A DNA stretch of 64,000 bases, taken from positions 1,488,001-1,552,000 of the forward strand of contig NZ_LWID01000001.1 of NCBI RefSeq assembly GCF_029783845.1, written 5' to 3'. A model generated the notes under the pieces. That model saw only the letters and a program-made list of their open reading frames with translations, searched no databases and was not told the DNA's origin. Shown in pieces: positions 18,353 through 27,548 of the stretch. Positions within the stretch are counted from its first letter, which is position 1; every line of letters begins with the position of its first letter. Both the position numbers and the translations under genes were made by a program. Source of the stretch: Volucribacter amazonae (GTDB lineage: Bacteria > Pseudomonadota > Gammaproteobacteria > Enterobacterales > Pasteurellaceae).

Positions 18353-20386
18353 ATGCAAACTCAACTATTAAAAGAAATTAATTCTGTTTTAAAGGGCTTT
18401 CCACAATATTGGAATGGTGAAACATTGAAACGAAGCGAAGTGATTACGGCTATAGAAAACAAAGAACCATTGATAATAAAAGCTTTAGCATCGAATGAAA
18501 AATTAAAACAGCAGTATAGCACCGACATTGATGGCATTTTATTATTTGATTTTGCTAAATTAATCAATTTGATTCAATATAAGGAGTATTGGAAAGACAG
18601 CTTTACAAAGTATAAAAACAAAATAGGTTTAACATCTAACGGTAACTATTTAATTGATAGTGGTGATATTGTTTTAGATTTTCCTTTTAAAGACTGCATG
18701 CTTGAAGGTGGCATGAGTAAATCTGAAATCGGAAAAAATGAAGTTTTTTACAATGAAATTATTGCAGCTGACGAAATTGATAGACTAAAACAACCTAAAG
18801 TATTAGTTAATGCAAAAAGATACTCTGCTGACGGTGTAGAAGATGGTATTTCAAAAATAACCTCCGATGACAACTTAATCATTAAAGGGAATAATCTATT
18901 GGTTTTACATTCACTTGTCACGAAATTTCGTGGCAAAGTGAAATTGATTTATATTGATCCGCCTTATAACACGGGTAACGATAGCTTTAAATACAACGAT
19001 AAATTTAATCATTCTACTTGGCTGACATTTATGAAAAATCGTCTTGAAATTGCCAGAGAATTATTGGCTGATGATGGTGTGATTTTTGTGCAATGTGATG
19101 ATAATGAGCAGGCTTATTTAAAAGTTTTAATGGATGAAATTTTTGGTAGAGAAAATAGTAAAGTTACATTATATGTTCAAGTAAGATTTGCTAATAAGAC
19201 ATTAAATGAAGATAACGATTATCAGAAAATAATGGAACATATTTTTGTATATTCCAATACAAATTATAGACCTAATAAAGATAAAATTGAATATTCATAT
19301 GATTCTTTCTGTTATGAAATTAAGGAATTAGAAAAAGGTAAAACTGAAATTATTGGTGGTAGAGAAGTTATTATTTTTGAACCGCATCAATATAGAATAG
19401 ATAAAGTTAAACCACATAAAAATGCCTTAAAAGAAACATGGGCAACGGGTTCATTAGTTAAACAAGGTGGTTCAGCAGCTGAATTTTTACATTTATATCT
19501 TAAAGAACGTAAAGATAAAGATGGATTAGGTGTTTTATATAAAGTGATTGGAATGGGAACAAAAGGAGATGGTTTAGGATACAGATATATTACAGGTCCA
19601 AAACAAGCAACAGCTATAAATGGTAAATTTTATACAGGAATCCCTATTGAAAAACAATGTTCTAATGAAAATGCAAAGACCATTCCAATAAAAAATTTAT
19701 TAAAAGATGAAGATATCTATATCGATAATTTTTGGGATTACAAAGATAGTTTTGGAAATTGTAGAACCCAAGGCGGAGTGGCTTTTAATGGTGGAAAAAA
19801 ACCAGAACAATTACTAAAAAGAATTATTGAAATAGCAACCAATGAATCCGACATCATCCTAGACTATCATTTAGGTAGCGGAACAACTGCTGCTGTGGCA
19901 CATAAAATGAACCGCCAATATATCGGCATTGAGCAAATGGATTATATTGAAACACTTGCCGTTGAACGTTTGAAAAAAGTAATTGATGGTGAGCAAGGTG
20001 GTATTTCCAAAGAGGTAAATTGGCAAGGCGGTGGTTCATTCGTCTATTGCGAATTAGCTAAACTAAACCAAAACTATGTAGATTCTATATTAAGAGCAGA
20101 ATCTACCGAACAGCTAAACTCTATTCTTGATGTTATGCAACATGAAGCTTATCTTAATTACCAAATTGAGCTAGAAAACCTATTGAAATCAACCTATGAG
20201 GTAGATGGTGTTGAACATGAAGTTGAATTTTCTCAACTATCTCTTGCTGAACAAAAAGAATTGCTGATTGCATTGCTAGATAAAAACCAGTTATATGTAA
20301 ACTTATCAGAAATTGACGATGTGAAGATGAATATCTCTGATACGGACAAAAAGTTCACTCAAAGTTTCTATCAGTTGGAGATATAA
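18353..20386 (+). CDS. mod: Type III DNA methyltransferase subunit Mod
   Basis: N6-adenine methyltransferase and specificity subunit of a type III restriction-modification system; it methylates one strand of an asymmetric site. The 677-residue protein has the catalytic motif IV DPPYNTG at residues 202-208, then the AdoMet motif I LDYHLGSGTT near 503-512 and YIGIEQMDY, the order of beta-class enzymes. The region between them (about 260-480) is the target-recognition domain and is A+T-rich. AGGAAC precedes ATG 18353. No tetranucleotide repeat tract is seen in or before the gene, unlike phase-variable mod genes of Haemophilus. res starts two bases after the stop. Confidence 0.95.
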   Translation: MQTQLLKEINSVLKGFPQYWNGETLKRSEVITAIENKEPLIIKALASNEKLKQQYSTDIDGILLFDFAKLINLIQYKEYWKDSFTKYKNKIGLTSNGNYLIDSGDIVLDFPFKDCMLEGGMSKSEIGKNEVFYNEIIAADEIDRLKQPKVLVNAKRYSADGVEDGISKITSDDNLIIKGNNLLVLHSLVTKFRGKVKLIYIDPPYNTGNDSFKYNDKFNHSTWLTFMKNRLEIARELLADDGVIFVQCDDNEQAYLKVLMDEIFGRENSKVTLYVQVRFANKTLNEDNDYQKIMEHIFVYSNTNYRPNKDKIEYSYDSFCYEIKELEKGKTEIIGGREVIIFEPHQYRIDKVKPHKNALKETWATGSLVKQGGSAAEFLHLYLKERKDKDGLGVLYKVIGMGTKGDGLGYRYITGPKQATAINGKFYTGIPIEKQCSNENAKTIPIKNLLKDEDIYIDNFWDYKDSFGNCRTQGGVAFNGGKKPEQLLKRIIEIATNESDIILDYHLGSGTTAAVAHKMNRQYIGIEQMDYIETLAVERLKKVIDGEQGGISKEVNWQGGGSFVYCELAKLNQNYVDSILRAESTEQLNSILDVMQHEAYLNYQIELENLLKSTYEVDGVEHEVEFSQLSLAEQKELLIALLDKNQLYVNLSEIDDVKMNISDTDKKFTQSFYQLEI

Positions 20387-20387
20387 A

Positions 20388-23078
20388 ATGGCTAAGAAAA
20401 AGACTTTAATTATTGATGATAGTGAACTACTGGTTAGAAAATTAAGACAGCGATTTAAAAGGAACTATCTAGATCTATTCGGTGATAATGATCGTTGGGA
20501 CTGTTCATATATTCAGAATAACCTCAAGGATAAACTACGCCCATATCAGGAAGAAACACTATTTTTCTTCCATGATTGTCAATCTAATAGCAAAACTGAG
20601 CTTAATTTCCGCCACTTAATGTTTAATCTAGCAACAGGTGCAGGTAAAACCATGTTAATGGCTGCGACTATGTTATATCTGTTTAAAGAAAAGGGGTTCC
20701 AAAATTTCCTGTTCTTTGTTCATACTGATGGAATTCTACAAAAAACCATTGATAACCTAGTCAACACAGGGTCTTCTAAGTATTTATTTACTCAAGTCAT
20801 TGAAATTGATGGTAGAGATATAAAAATTGAACAAGTTGATGTTTTCCCAAAAACACCAAATGACAATACAATTTACTTAAAACTAGCAACTATTAATAAG
20901 GTTCATTTAGACTTAAACATTCAAAAAGAAAATGCTATTACTTTTGAAGATTTACAAGATATACCATTAGTTATGTTGGCTGATGAAGCGCACCATTACA
21001 ATGCGGCCACCGCTTCAACTAAAAAAGAAAAAGAAGATGCTGGCAAATGGGAGAGAACAATTGAAAAATTGCTCAATATAAATAATTGCAATCGACTATT
21101 GGAGTTTACAGCAACTATTGATTTATCTAATGAAGATTTATTTAACAAATATAAAGATAAAATTGTGCAACGCTACGATTTAAGAAAATTCATGGAAGAT
21201 GGATTTTCAAAAAAAGTAATGTTACTACAAGTCAATCAAGATGATAAAACTAAAATGCTTGATGCCATTTTGCTTAGTCAGTATCGCAAGCTAATTGCTA
21301 GTAAGAATGGCATCTTAAGTTTCAAACCAGTGATTATGTTTAAATCAAATCAAATTGATGTGTCAATAGATAAACATGAAGAGTTTAATCAAGTTATTAA
21401 TGATTTGACTGTTGAACAAATTACTAATCATTTACAAGATAAGCAAAAGGTATTATCAGATAAGCCAGCAAGCATTTGGCATAAAGTAGCAAAATTCTAC
21501 GGCGAGTTAGATTTGCAAGATGTGCTTTTAGGTATTAAAAAAGATTTTAATGAATTAAATATCATTAATGCAAACGGCAAAGAAATGATTGATGAAGGCA
21601 ATGCTAAAATACTCAATACATTAGAAGATGTTAACAACCCTTTCCGAGTGGTCTTTGCTGTTGCCAAACTAAATGAAGGTTGGGATGTATTAAACTTGTT
21701 CGATATTGTCAGAATTAGTGAAAAAGCTGTTTCAACTTCAGCTAGCACTAATCAAGAAGCTCAATTAATTGGTCGTGGAGCAAGATATTTCCCATTCTTT
21801 TATAAAAATGAAAAGCTAGGAAAAAGACGATTTGATAATCAAAATACTGAATTAGCTATTCTAGAACAGTTGCATTATCACACTATTAATGAAACGAGTT
21901 ATATCAATAACTTAAATAACTCAATTACACAAACTCGTTTGCTGACTAGTCTTGATGGCTCAGAACAGGTTTTTACTGTGAAAGTAAAAGAAAGTTTTAA
22001 AAAGACTTTAGCCTATCAAGAAGGAAAACTATATCGTAATAGAACTAAATCAGTTAGCCCAAAAGAAAGAACATTATACTCTTACACTGATAAGGACATA
22101 TTTTTATCTTATAAGATTGCTGATGAAAGTTTATTATCAGAAATCCAAAATTTAAACCTTGCTAACTTTAAAAGTAAATCAGTTAAGGTTGAAACATTAA
22201 AAGCTGGAAGATCATATTTTAGAAAAGCTATTCAACGACTGAAATTTTATCAATTTAGTAACCTAAAACGATACTTTCCTGTTTTAAACAGCATTGATGA
22301 ATTTATCATGGATTACTTAAGTAGTATAAGAGTACAAGTAACAATTCCAGAAGGATTGAATTTAAGCGAACTAACACCCAAAGAAAGGCTAAATCTACTA
22401 GAAGAAGCACTAGCTAAGATAGCAATTAATATTACCAAAAACTATCAAAAAACTACTGGCACAAAGGTGTTCTATGGTACAGCTCTTAATGAGATTGTTA
22501 AAGATTACGAAATTAAAGTAGAAGATAGTACAGATAACATTTCTCAAAAAATTACCGCTAAAAATATGATTGGTAAGAAATGGTTTGTTTATGATAATGC
22601 AGTCTTAAATCAACTAGAACATCAAATGTTAAGCGATATGCATGAGGTCATCTCGAAGCTTGAAGTAAAGTATAGAGATGTTTATCTCATTCGCAACGAT
22701 GAAAGATCATCTAGTTTCAAATTAACTGAATTTGATGGTGTTAGAGGGTTTATGCCAGACTTTATCTTAATTCTAAGCAATGATAATGAACAGACTTTCT
22801 ATCAGGTTATTCTTGAACCAAAAGGGGAACCATATTATCTACAGGATAAATGGAAAGAGAATATGCTCGAGCAGATGAATGGAGAGGATATTATTATAGA
22901 GGAATCTGATAGAGTAAGATTGGTAGGGGTGAAATTCTATAGGCAATTCAATGATGGTACTACGGATTTTACTCAAGAATTTTTTGATGATTTGGCTAAG
23001 AAAATTTTTGATGGAAAATCTTTAATTGAATCAAAATCAACCCTTATTGATGATAAACAAGGCTTGCTGTTTGACTAA
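20388..23078 (+). CDS. res: Type III restriction endonuclease subunit Res
   Basis: ATP-dependent helicase-nuclease that, with Mod, cleaves DNA having unmodified head-to-head sites. The 896-residue protein shows Walker A ATGAGKTM (about residues 82-89), motif II ADEAHHYNA (about 198-206), motif VI QLIGRGARYFPF and a C-terminal PD-(D/E)xK nuclease (PDFILIL near 790 and ILEPKGEPYY near 810). All core motifs look intact. It is transcribed with mod and followed by a strong terminator. Confidence 0.95.
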   Translation: MAKKKTLIIDDSELLVRKLRQRFKRNYLDLFGDNDRWDCSYIQNNLKDKLRPYQEETLFFFHDCQSNSKTELNFRHLMFNLATGAGKTMLMAATMLYLFKEKGFQNFLFFVHTDGILQKTIDNLVNTGSSKYLFTQVIEIDGRDIKIEQVDVFPKTPNDNTIYLKLATINKVHLDLNIQKENAITFEDLQDIPLVMLADEAHHYNAATASTKKEKEDAGKWERTIEKLLNINNCNRLLEFTATIDLSNEDLFNKYKDKIVQRYDLRKFMEDGFSKKVMLLQVNQDDKTKMLDAILLSQYRKLIASKNGILSFKPVIMFKSNQIDVSIDKHEEFNQVINDLTVEQITNHLQDKQKVLSDKPASIWHKVAKFYGELDLQDVLLGIKKDFNELNIINANGKEMIDEGNAKILNTLEDVNNPFRVVFAVAKLNEGWDVLNLFDIVRISEKAVSTSASTNQEAQLIGRGARYFPFFYKNEKLGKRRFDNQNTELAILEQLHYHTINETSYINNLNNSITQTRLLTSLDGSEQVFTVKVKESFKKTLAYQEGKLYRNRTKSVSPKERTLYSYTDKDIFLSYKIADESLLSEIQNLNLANFKSKSVKVETLKAGRSYFRKAIQRLKFYQFSNLKRYFPVLNSIDEFIMDYLSSIRVQVTIPEGLNLSELTPKERLNLLEEALAKIAINITKNYQKTTGTKVFYGTALNEIVKDYEIKVEDSTDNISQKITAKNMIGKKWFVYDNAVLNQLEHQMLSDMHEVISKLEVKYRDVYLIRNDERSSSFKLTEFDGVRGFMPDFILILSNDNEQTFYQVILEPKGEPYYLQDKWKENMLEQMNGEDIIIEESDRVRLVGVKFYRQFNDGTTDFTQEFFDDLAKKIFDGKSLIESKSTLIDDKQGLLFD

Positions 23079-23088
23079 ATAGGCTAAC

Positions 23089-23113
23089 AAAAGCACGCTA
23101 TATGCGTGCTTTT
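23089..23113 (+). terminator. Terminator after res
   Basis: Perfect 10-bp arms AAAAGCACGC and GCGTGCTTTT around TATAT, followed by ATTTTG, 10 bp after the res stop. Confidence 0.88.
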
Positions 23114-23274
23114 ATTTTGCAACATCTCTATGATGCAAATATCTTACGTCTATATGAAAAACTTTTCGCTACTCTCTCATATAGCCTTTCTAAAGACGAT
23201 TACCTCTAATAATAGCTAATTTACTATTCATACACCAACTAATTTTAGCCTCTAATAGCAATCATTTCTAACAA

Positions 23275-23613
23275 TTATTTTAGCTCTTCTGAAACCATGG
23301 TTGCTGTTTGATGAATGATTTTCTGACCTAAATCTGTTGTACTTCTTACTTTCTCAATTAATTCTAATTCTTTAGATGTTAAAGTGGAATTATCGATTTT
23401 ATTAATAAACATCTCACCATTCCCTGTAATCAGCCAATTCAAATTTACATTCATCTTTTCACAAATTTTATTAAGAGCCTCTGCATTTGGATCTCTTTCT
23501 TCTCGTAAGTAATTTTGAACAGAACGATAAGGAATTTCTGTTAATTCTGAAAAGGCTTTAATTGTTAAAGATTGAGCGTCAAGCAAAGCTTTTAATCTAT
23601 CACTTATGTTCAT
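23275..23613 (-). CDS. XRE-family helix-turn-helix regulator
   Basis: A 112-residue protein with an N-terminal Cro/CI-type helix-turn-helix (about residues 5-60: LTIKAFSELTEIPYRSVQNY, then LNWLITGNGEMF). The C-terminal part is short and helical (SKELELIEKVRSTTD). The LNWLLTGxGxM pattern is common in phage-repressor-like regulators. It lies between res and transposase B and is divergent from the latter. It could control the transposase, the R-M genes, or be a remnant of another element. The sequence does not decide. Confidence 0.75.
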   Translation of the reverse strand: MNISDRLKALLDAQSLTIKAFSELTEIPYRSVQNYLREERDPNAEALNKICEKMNVNLNWLITGNGEMFINKIDNSTLTSKELELIEKVRSTTDLGQKIIHQTATMVSEELK

Positions 23614-23627
23614 TTGAGCATTCCATA

Positions 23628-23656
23628 TTGACTTTATATGTTCTTTTTGGTATATT
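23628..23656 (+). promoter_or_regulatory. Probable promoter for IS1595 transposase B
   Basis: TTGACT (23628-23633), a 17-bp spacer and TATATT (23651-23656). An inverted repeat GGTATA...TATACC (about 23649-23676) overlaps the -10 box and could be the operator of the divergent XRE regulator (inference). Confidence 0.5.
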
Positions 23657-23725
23657 TTAGATATTGGAATTATACCCGAATGGGTTTATTTTATATTAAA
23701 TTAATCACTAAATCAAAGAAACATC

Positions 23726-24760
23726 ATGGCTCAACACTTCCTTTTAACCAGCAAAGCCCGAACGCTTTCTCCTATCAAGATAGCTCGTCTATCTGATGCG
23801 GAAGCGTTTTCTATACTTTGTGCTTTGCGTTGGGGAAGTGAAAAGAATGTCGTGTGTCCGAAATGTGGTGTACAACATCAAGCCTACTTCATCTCTACTC
23901 GCAAACAATGGCGATGCAAATATTGTAAACACACTTTTAGTATTACGTCAGGCACCATTTTTGCGAATCACAAGTTGCCAATTCAAACCTATTTATTCGC
24001 TATTGCCTTATTCGTGAATGCGGTAAAAGGGATTTTCGCTTGCCAACTTTCTCGAGACTTGAACGTACAGTATAAGACCGCTTTTACTCTTGCACATAAA
24101 ATTCGTGAGAGCTTAATCGTGCAACGCAAGCTTTTCCCCTTGTCAGGCGAAATCCATATTGACGGCACTTATATTCATTCTGCACCACGCCCAAAGAATA
24201 AGAAAAATGAGCGTGTGGATAGACGGCTAAAAGCCAATGCTAATCCGAATAAACGAGCCGTTTTCGTCATGCGTGAGCGTTATACAACACAGGAAACGCT
24301 TTCTAATCCGCTATGAGTGGGGGCAAAGAAAACACTGACTTTCCCTATTCTGTCAGAAAATACGGCCACCATAAACACCTTAGCAACAACATATATTGCG
24401 CCAAACAGCCGTATTCATGCCGATGAAAATTCAGCTTACGATGAACTTATTACCAATCATGACCTTAAAAGAGTGAACCATCAACGTGAATACTGTAGCG
24501 ATGAGGGTATTACTAACAACCTCGCTGAAAGTTACTTCGCACGTTTCAAGCGTATGTATTACGGACAAGTGCATAAAATGAATAATATTTACCTTGATAA
24601 CTATGCGAATGAAATTGCCTATCGTGAAAATACCCGAAAACTGGATAACCAACATATCTTTGATGATGTGGTTATGAAATGTCTTGCGACTTCTAGCGAT
24701 AACGATTGGAAAGGTTATTGGCAAGGCAATCACAGACAAACTGAAAGGCTGATAATGTAA
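23726..24760 (+). pseudogene. IS1595-family transposase B with in-frame TGA
   Basis: Paralogue of transposase A (MAQHFLLTSKARTLSP). The zinc ribbon is CPKCGVQHQAYF with CKYCKHTF. Catalytic-type residues lie in IHIDGTYIHS, IHADENSAYDE and NNLAESYFARFKR. TGA at 24314-24316 splits the frame after ETLSNPL; the following 147 residues continue in the same frame and contain two of the catalytic acids, so the copy is probably inactive without readthrough. The TAA stop overlaps the ATG of the next gene (TAATG at 24758-24762), which indicates translational coupling to a passenger gene. Confidence 0.87.
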
Positions 24761-25221
24761 TGGTAGCCCCTATTTATCAAACGCAAATTCAGCAGAAAAT
24801 CACGCAACTTGAACGAGAAAAAGAGCAAGTTTTAGCCCACCTTGCTTTAGTGGAACGCCGTATTTTGTTACTCCAACAGGCTTTAGAGGTAATGAACACC
24901 GATGTTTCTGAGGTTCAACAATATGATACTGAAAATTACCAATATCGTGTTTATCGCAAGCAATTTAACGGCAAAATAAGCCAACTTATTCAGCAGGTAA
25001 TGAAAGCAGAGCCTGAACGCTATTGGCGAGCCTTAGAGCTGGCAGAAGCGGTGCTGATTGCCGATAAACAGCCGCATACTCCTGTATCAGAATATCATTT
25101 AAAGAACATTGGCAGTGCGATGATACGCTTAGTCAATAAAGGCGTTGTCAACCGTATTGTGGTAAAAAAGCATAAAATTATCCAATGGCAATGGAAACCA
25201 CATCACAATAAGTCATCGTAA
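24760..25221 (+). CDS. Coiled-coil / winged-helix-like passenger protein of IS1595 element
   Basis: 153 residues, no family I can name. Residues about 8-45 form a predicted coiled coil (QQKITQLEREKEQVLAHLAL). The C-terminal third ends NKGVVNRIVVKKHKIIQWQW, a pattern like the wing of a winged helix-turn-helix with a basic patch. It starts inside the transposase stop (TAATG). A paralogue lies convergent at 25203-25724 with the same plan. Association with the transposase is seen; a role in DNA binding during transposition is inference. Confidence 0.7.
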   Translation: MVAPIYQTQIQQKITQLEREKEQVLAHLALVERRILLLQQALEVMNTDVSEVQQYDTENYQYRVYRKQFNGKISQLIQQVMKAEPERYWRALELAEAVLIADKQPHTPVSEYHLKNIGSAMIRLVNKGVVNRIVVKKHKIIQWQWKPHHNKSS

Positions 25222-25724
25222 TTCGATAATTCTTCAATTTGCCCAATAGATTTTAATCGCCATTGAATGACGGAGCGTTTTGTTTTCTCGATTAACATCG
25301 TTTTTCTTTCTACAATTCCACGATTATGTAATCGTCTTAATCTCTGGCTAATACCCCTTGTCATCGTCTGAATATCTGTTTCAGTAAGCGTATATTTTGC
25401 AATTTTAATCGCTTTATATGTGATGTCTTTTGCAGATAGCCATTCATTGGGAAAATCTTTGAACACTTTTGCAATAAATTGGCTGGGATAATAAGGGGAT
25501 TTTGTGGTAGCTATCTTGTTATTTTTGGCGGCTTTAGATTTCATTTTGTCCTTTTGTTTCTGCATTAATAATGAAATCGGATCGAACTCTAGTACCACTA
25601 AAGCATTCCGTAATGTATCAATATTGAGTTTCGTTAGATGAATACATTGTTCAAAATGTGTGATTTGCTGATTAAGCTCTGCAATTTTCTGCTGAATAGC
25701 GGTTGCAGCATTTACCTTTGCCAT
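25203..25724 (-). CDS. Paralogous coiled-coil / winged-helix-like protein
   Basis: 173 residues from MAKVNAATAIQQKIAELNQQ. It shares the plan of the neighbouring gene: an N-terminal coiled coil starting QQKIAELN, a Lys-rich linker, and a C-terminal winged-helix-like region (LSAKDITYKAIKIAKYTL; RRLHNRGIVERK; RSVIQWRLK). The 3' ends of the two genes overlap by 19 bp, tail to tail. An earlier start at 25796 is possible but would begin inside the inverted repeat and run through the leader hairpin. There is no transposase on this strand, so this may be the survivor of another IS1595 copy. Confidence 0.65.
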   Translation of the reverse strand: MAKVNAATAIQQKIAELNQQITHFEQCIHLTKLNIDTLRNALVVLEFDPISLLMQKQKDKMKSKAAKNNKIATTKSPYYPSQFIAKVFKDFPNEWLSAKDITYKAIKIAKYTLTETDIQTMTRGISQRLRRLHNRGIVERKTMLIEKTKRSVIQWRLKSIGQIEELSNYDDLL

Positions 25725-25731
25725 AAATAAA

Positions 25732-25763
25732 AATTCTCGTGGTTGAAAAAACTCACGAGAATT
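25732..25763 (-). promoter_or_regulatory. Leader hairpin with U-tract before the 25203-25724 gene
   Basis: 10-bp arms AATTCTCGTG and CACGAGAATT around 12 bases. On the minus strand it is followed by TTTTATTT and then the ATG. Such a terminator-like leader could stop read-through from flanking host genes, as known for other insertion sequences. Confidence 0.65.
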
Positions 25764-25786
25764 ATAAGAGAATTGAGCTAATTGGT

Positions 25787-25863
25787 CTTTGTGCAACTGC
25801 TACATAATACCGATACTATAAGGCTTCAAGCCACTTTTTAGCAACCATTTTGTCCATTACACC
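25787..25863 (-). repeat. Outer inverted repeat of mobile block, right copy (intact)
   Basis: Undivided 77-bp copy. Read on the minus strand it begins GGTGTAATGGACAAAATGG and ends TATTATGTAGCAGTTGCAC plus AAAG. It serves as the reference for reconstructing the split left copy. It ends 57 bp from the fdhE stop codon. Confidence 0.8.
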
Positions 25864-25919
25864 AAAAATAATCCAAAAACGTACCGCACTTTAATAGCGT
25901 TCAATTCAGGTTTTACCCT

Positions 25920-26834
25920 TTATTCACTAGGAAACAAAAACGGATTAATGGCACTGCGTAAAAAGCCTTTTTGTTCCATTTCTGAATCCAAAAATAAGCT
26001 AGCGAGATCATCTGCGATAGCCTCTACATGGGGATCTTTCTCTTGATAAAGAATTTTCATATAACTATGGCAATGATCACAGCTTTCGGCTTTGACTGGG
26101 GCAAATTCATTATCAATTGACCAATAGTTGAGGTCTTTCATATCGCCACAATTGGTGCATTTCACTCTTACCATATTCCATTCGCTTTCGCATAAAGCAC
26201 AGTGCAAGTAACGTAATCCTTGAGCTGAACCAAAATGGACAACGCTTGCAGTGGGTGAGCAATGGCAGACTGGGCAAAGATGTAATCCGTCAGCATTTTC
26301 TGCTTTGGCTTGATGTGAGGAAATAAATTGAGTAAGTTGCAACCAATATAAGGATAATGCTGACCAAATAAAGACCGCTTTATCTGCTTCAACTTGGGCA
26401 TAATTGGCGGAGAGTAAGTTTTCGGCAAGTTGTTCTAATTCACTGCTTGAGGCTTTTTCTAGCCATTCAATAGTGGACAATATTTGCTGATTTTGCGGTT
26501 GCTGTTTTAGTTCCGCCAAAATTGCCATTAATAGCTCTCGCCAAATGGGATCACGTTGCCATTTGTTTATATCAAGTGGGTGTTCGCTACTTAACTGTTG
26601 AGTATTCACTGTTTCAGCACAAATTGGCTGTTGTTGTAACACTTTTAGCTGTGCATCAACCACTGTGGCGGCAAACAGTAAATAATCGGCAAAAGGACTG
26701 TCTATGGCTAACTTTCTTAGCCGTTCGGCACGCCGTTGGTAAAGATTTTTGGGATTGGCAAAAAGTAACAGAGGGGCTTTAATTTGCCCCGCTTTTTGTA
26801 CAATTTCACTTTCAGGTAAAATTTTTATGCTCAT
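25920..26834 (-). CDS. fdhE: Formate dehydrogenase formation protein FdhE
   Basis: Cytoplasmic iron-binding accessory protein needed for activity of the respiratory formate dehydrogenases. The 304-residue protein carries the family's C-terminal CxxC pairs: [21 protein letters not shown] and CDHCHSY, a rubredoxin-like metal site. It is the last gene of the minus-strand operon, 9 bp after fdnI. Directly downstream lies the right border of the mobile block. Confidence 0.95.
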   Translation of the reverse strand: MSIKILPESEIVQKAGQIKAPLLLFANPKNLYQRRAERLRKLAIDSPFADYLLFAATVVDAQLKVLQQQPICAETVNTQQLSSEHPLDINKWQRDPIWRELLMAILAELKQQPQNQQILSTIEWLEKASSSELEQLAENLLSANYAQVEADKAVFIWSALSLYWLQLTQFISSHQAKAENADGLHLCPVCHCSPTASVVHFGSAQGLRYLHCALCESEWNMVRVKCTNCGDMKDLNYWSIDNEFAPVKAESCDHCHSYMKILYQEKDPHVEAIADDLASLFLDSEMEQKGFLRSAINPFLFPSE

Positions 26835-26843
26835 AATATACTC

Positions 26844-27548
26844 TTAATGCTGAGTTTTTTCTTGGTCTTGCTTTTTGGTTTGATATTCGGCAATCACTTC
26901 TTTTTCCAGCTTTGGTAACACTTCGTTTCTAAACCAGCGTGGGTGATGTTTTCTCGCCCAACGCACTGTTACCCAGCCTTCCACCATACCACGAATAGAA
27001 CCTTTTACCCAAAATGCCATATAGATATGCACTAATATGCCAGTAAACAGTAAAAATGCACTGACAGAATGGAGTAAGATTGCAATGCGAATAACAGGAA
27101 TTGGGAAATTATGGGAGAAATATTGTCGCCACATAATAATGCCGGTAACCAATAAGGTGGTCATCGCAAGGATAAGCGTCCAGAACAACATTTTTTGTCC
27201 TAGATTATATTTCCCATTATCCGACACAGCATGTTCATTGCCTTTTAACACTTCCACAATGTTTTTTAACCATACCCAGTCGTTTTTCTCAGGGATATTA
27301 TGTCGCCAGTAAATTAAACTGAGATTAATAAAGGCGATAAACATAATAATCCCTGTGAAAGGGTGAATAAAACGGGCAACTTGTGGTGTACCAAGAATTT
27401 CTGTCAACCAAGAAAAATCAGGGAAAAAGAACGCTAAACCTGATAATCCCGTCATAAAAAAGCAAATCACCAATAGCCAATGGCTAATCCTTGCGGGAAA
27501 GCGATGGCGAACAATTTTGCGATCATTACTGATTTTGATTTTAGCCAT
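26844..27548 (-). CDS. fdnI: Formate dehydrogenase cytochrome b556 subunit (gamma)
   Basis: Inner-membrane di-heme cytochrome that passes electrons from the beta subunit to menaquinone. The 234-residue protein has four hydrophobic helices with heme-ligand-type His in [15 protein letters not shown] and [19 protein letters not shown]. Start at ATG 27548 overlaps the fdnH stop by 8 bp (ATGGCTAA). A frame upstream to 27620 lies wholly within fdnH and was not used. In Haemophilus this gene is called fdxI. Confidence 0.93.
   Translation of the reverse strand: MAKIKISNDRKIVRHRFPARISHWLLVICFFMTGLSGLAFFFPDFSWLTEILGTPQVARFIHPFTGIIMFIAFINLSLIYWRHNIPEKNDWVWLKNIVEVLKGNEHAVSDNGKYNLGQKMLFWTLILAMTTLLVTGIIMWRQYFSHNFPIPVIRIAILLHSVSAFLLFTGILVHIYMAFWVKGSIRGMVEGWVTVRWARKHHPRWFRNEVLPKLEKEVIAEYQTKKQDQEKTQH

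Larger units (their letters stand above)
14082..25863. mobile_element. 11.8-kb transposon-like block with IS1595-type genes and type III R-M
   Basis: Bounded by imperfect inverted repeats of about 77 bp. The left copy is split (14082-14107 plus about 15952-16003) by an inserted IS. The right copy is 25787-25863. Both contain GGTGTAATGGACAAAATGG at the outer end and TATTATGTAGCAGTTGCAC at the inner end. Inside are two IS1595-family transposases facing outward, their passenger genes and mod-res. No AAGTGCGGT uptake word was found inside. I see no clear target duplication: AATTTAAA on the left against AAAAATAA on the right. Treating it as one unit is an inference. Confidence 0.6.

Noticed and set aside
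18353..19000. Phase-variable repeat tract in mod
   Set aside because: No tetra- or pentanucleotide tandem run is present in the gene or its leader.
23275..23613. XRE gene as classical controller (C) protein of the R-M system
   Set aside because: C proteins belong mostly to type II systems and lie next to their own C-boxes; here the gene is beyond the res terminator and divergent from a transposase.
16584..24760. TGA codons in the transposases as selenocysteine
   Set aside because: No SECIS-type hairpin at the right distance was seen, and the aligned residue in the sister copy near 16764 is Arg (CGA), pointing to ordinary C-to-T change.
14074..25871. Target-site duplication around the 11.8-kb block
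   Set aside because: AATTTAAA on the left and AAAAATAA on the right do not match; both are merely A+T-rich.
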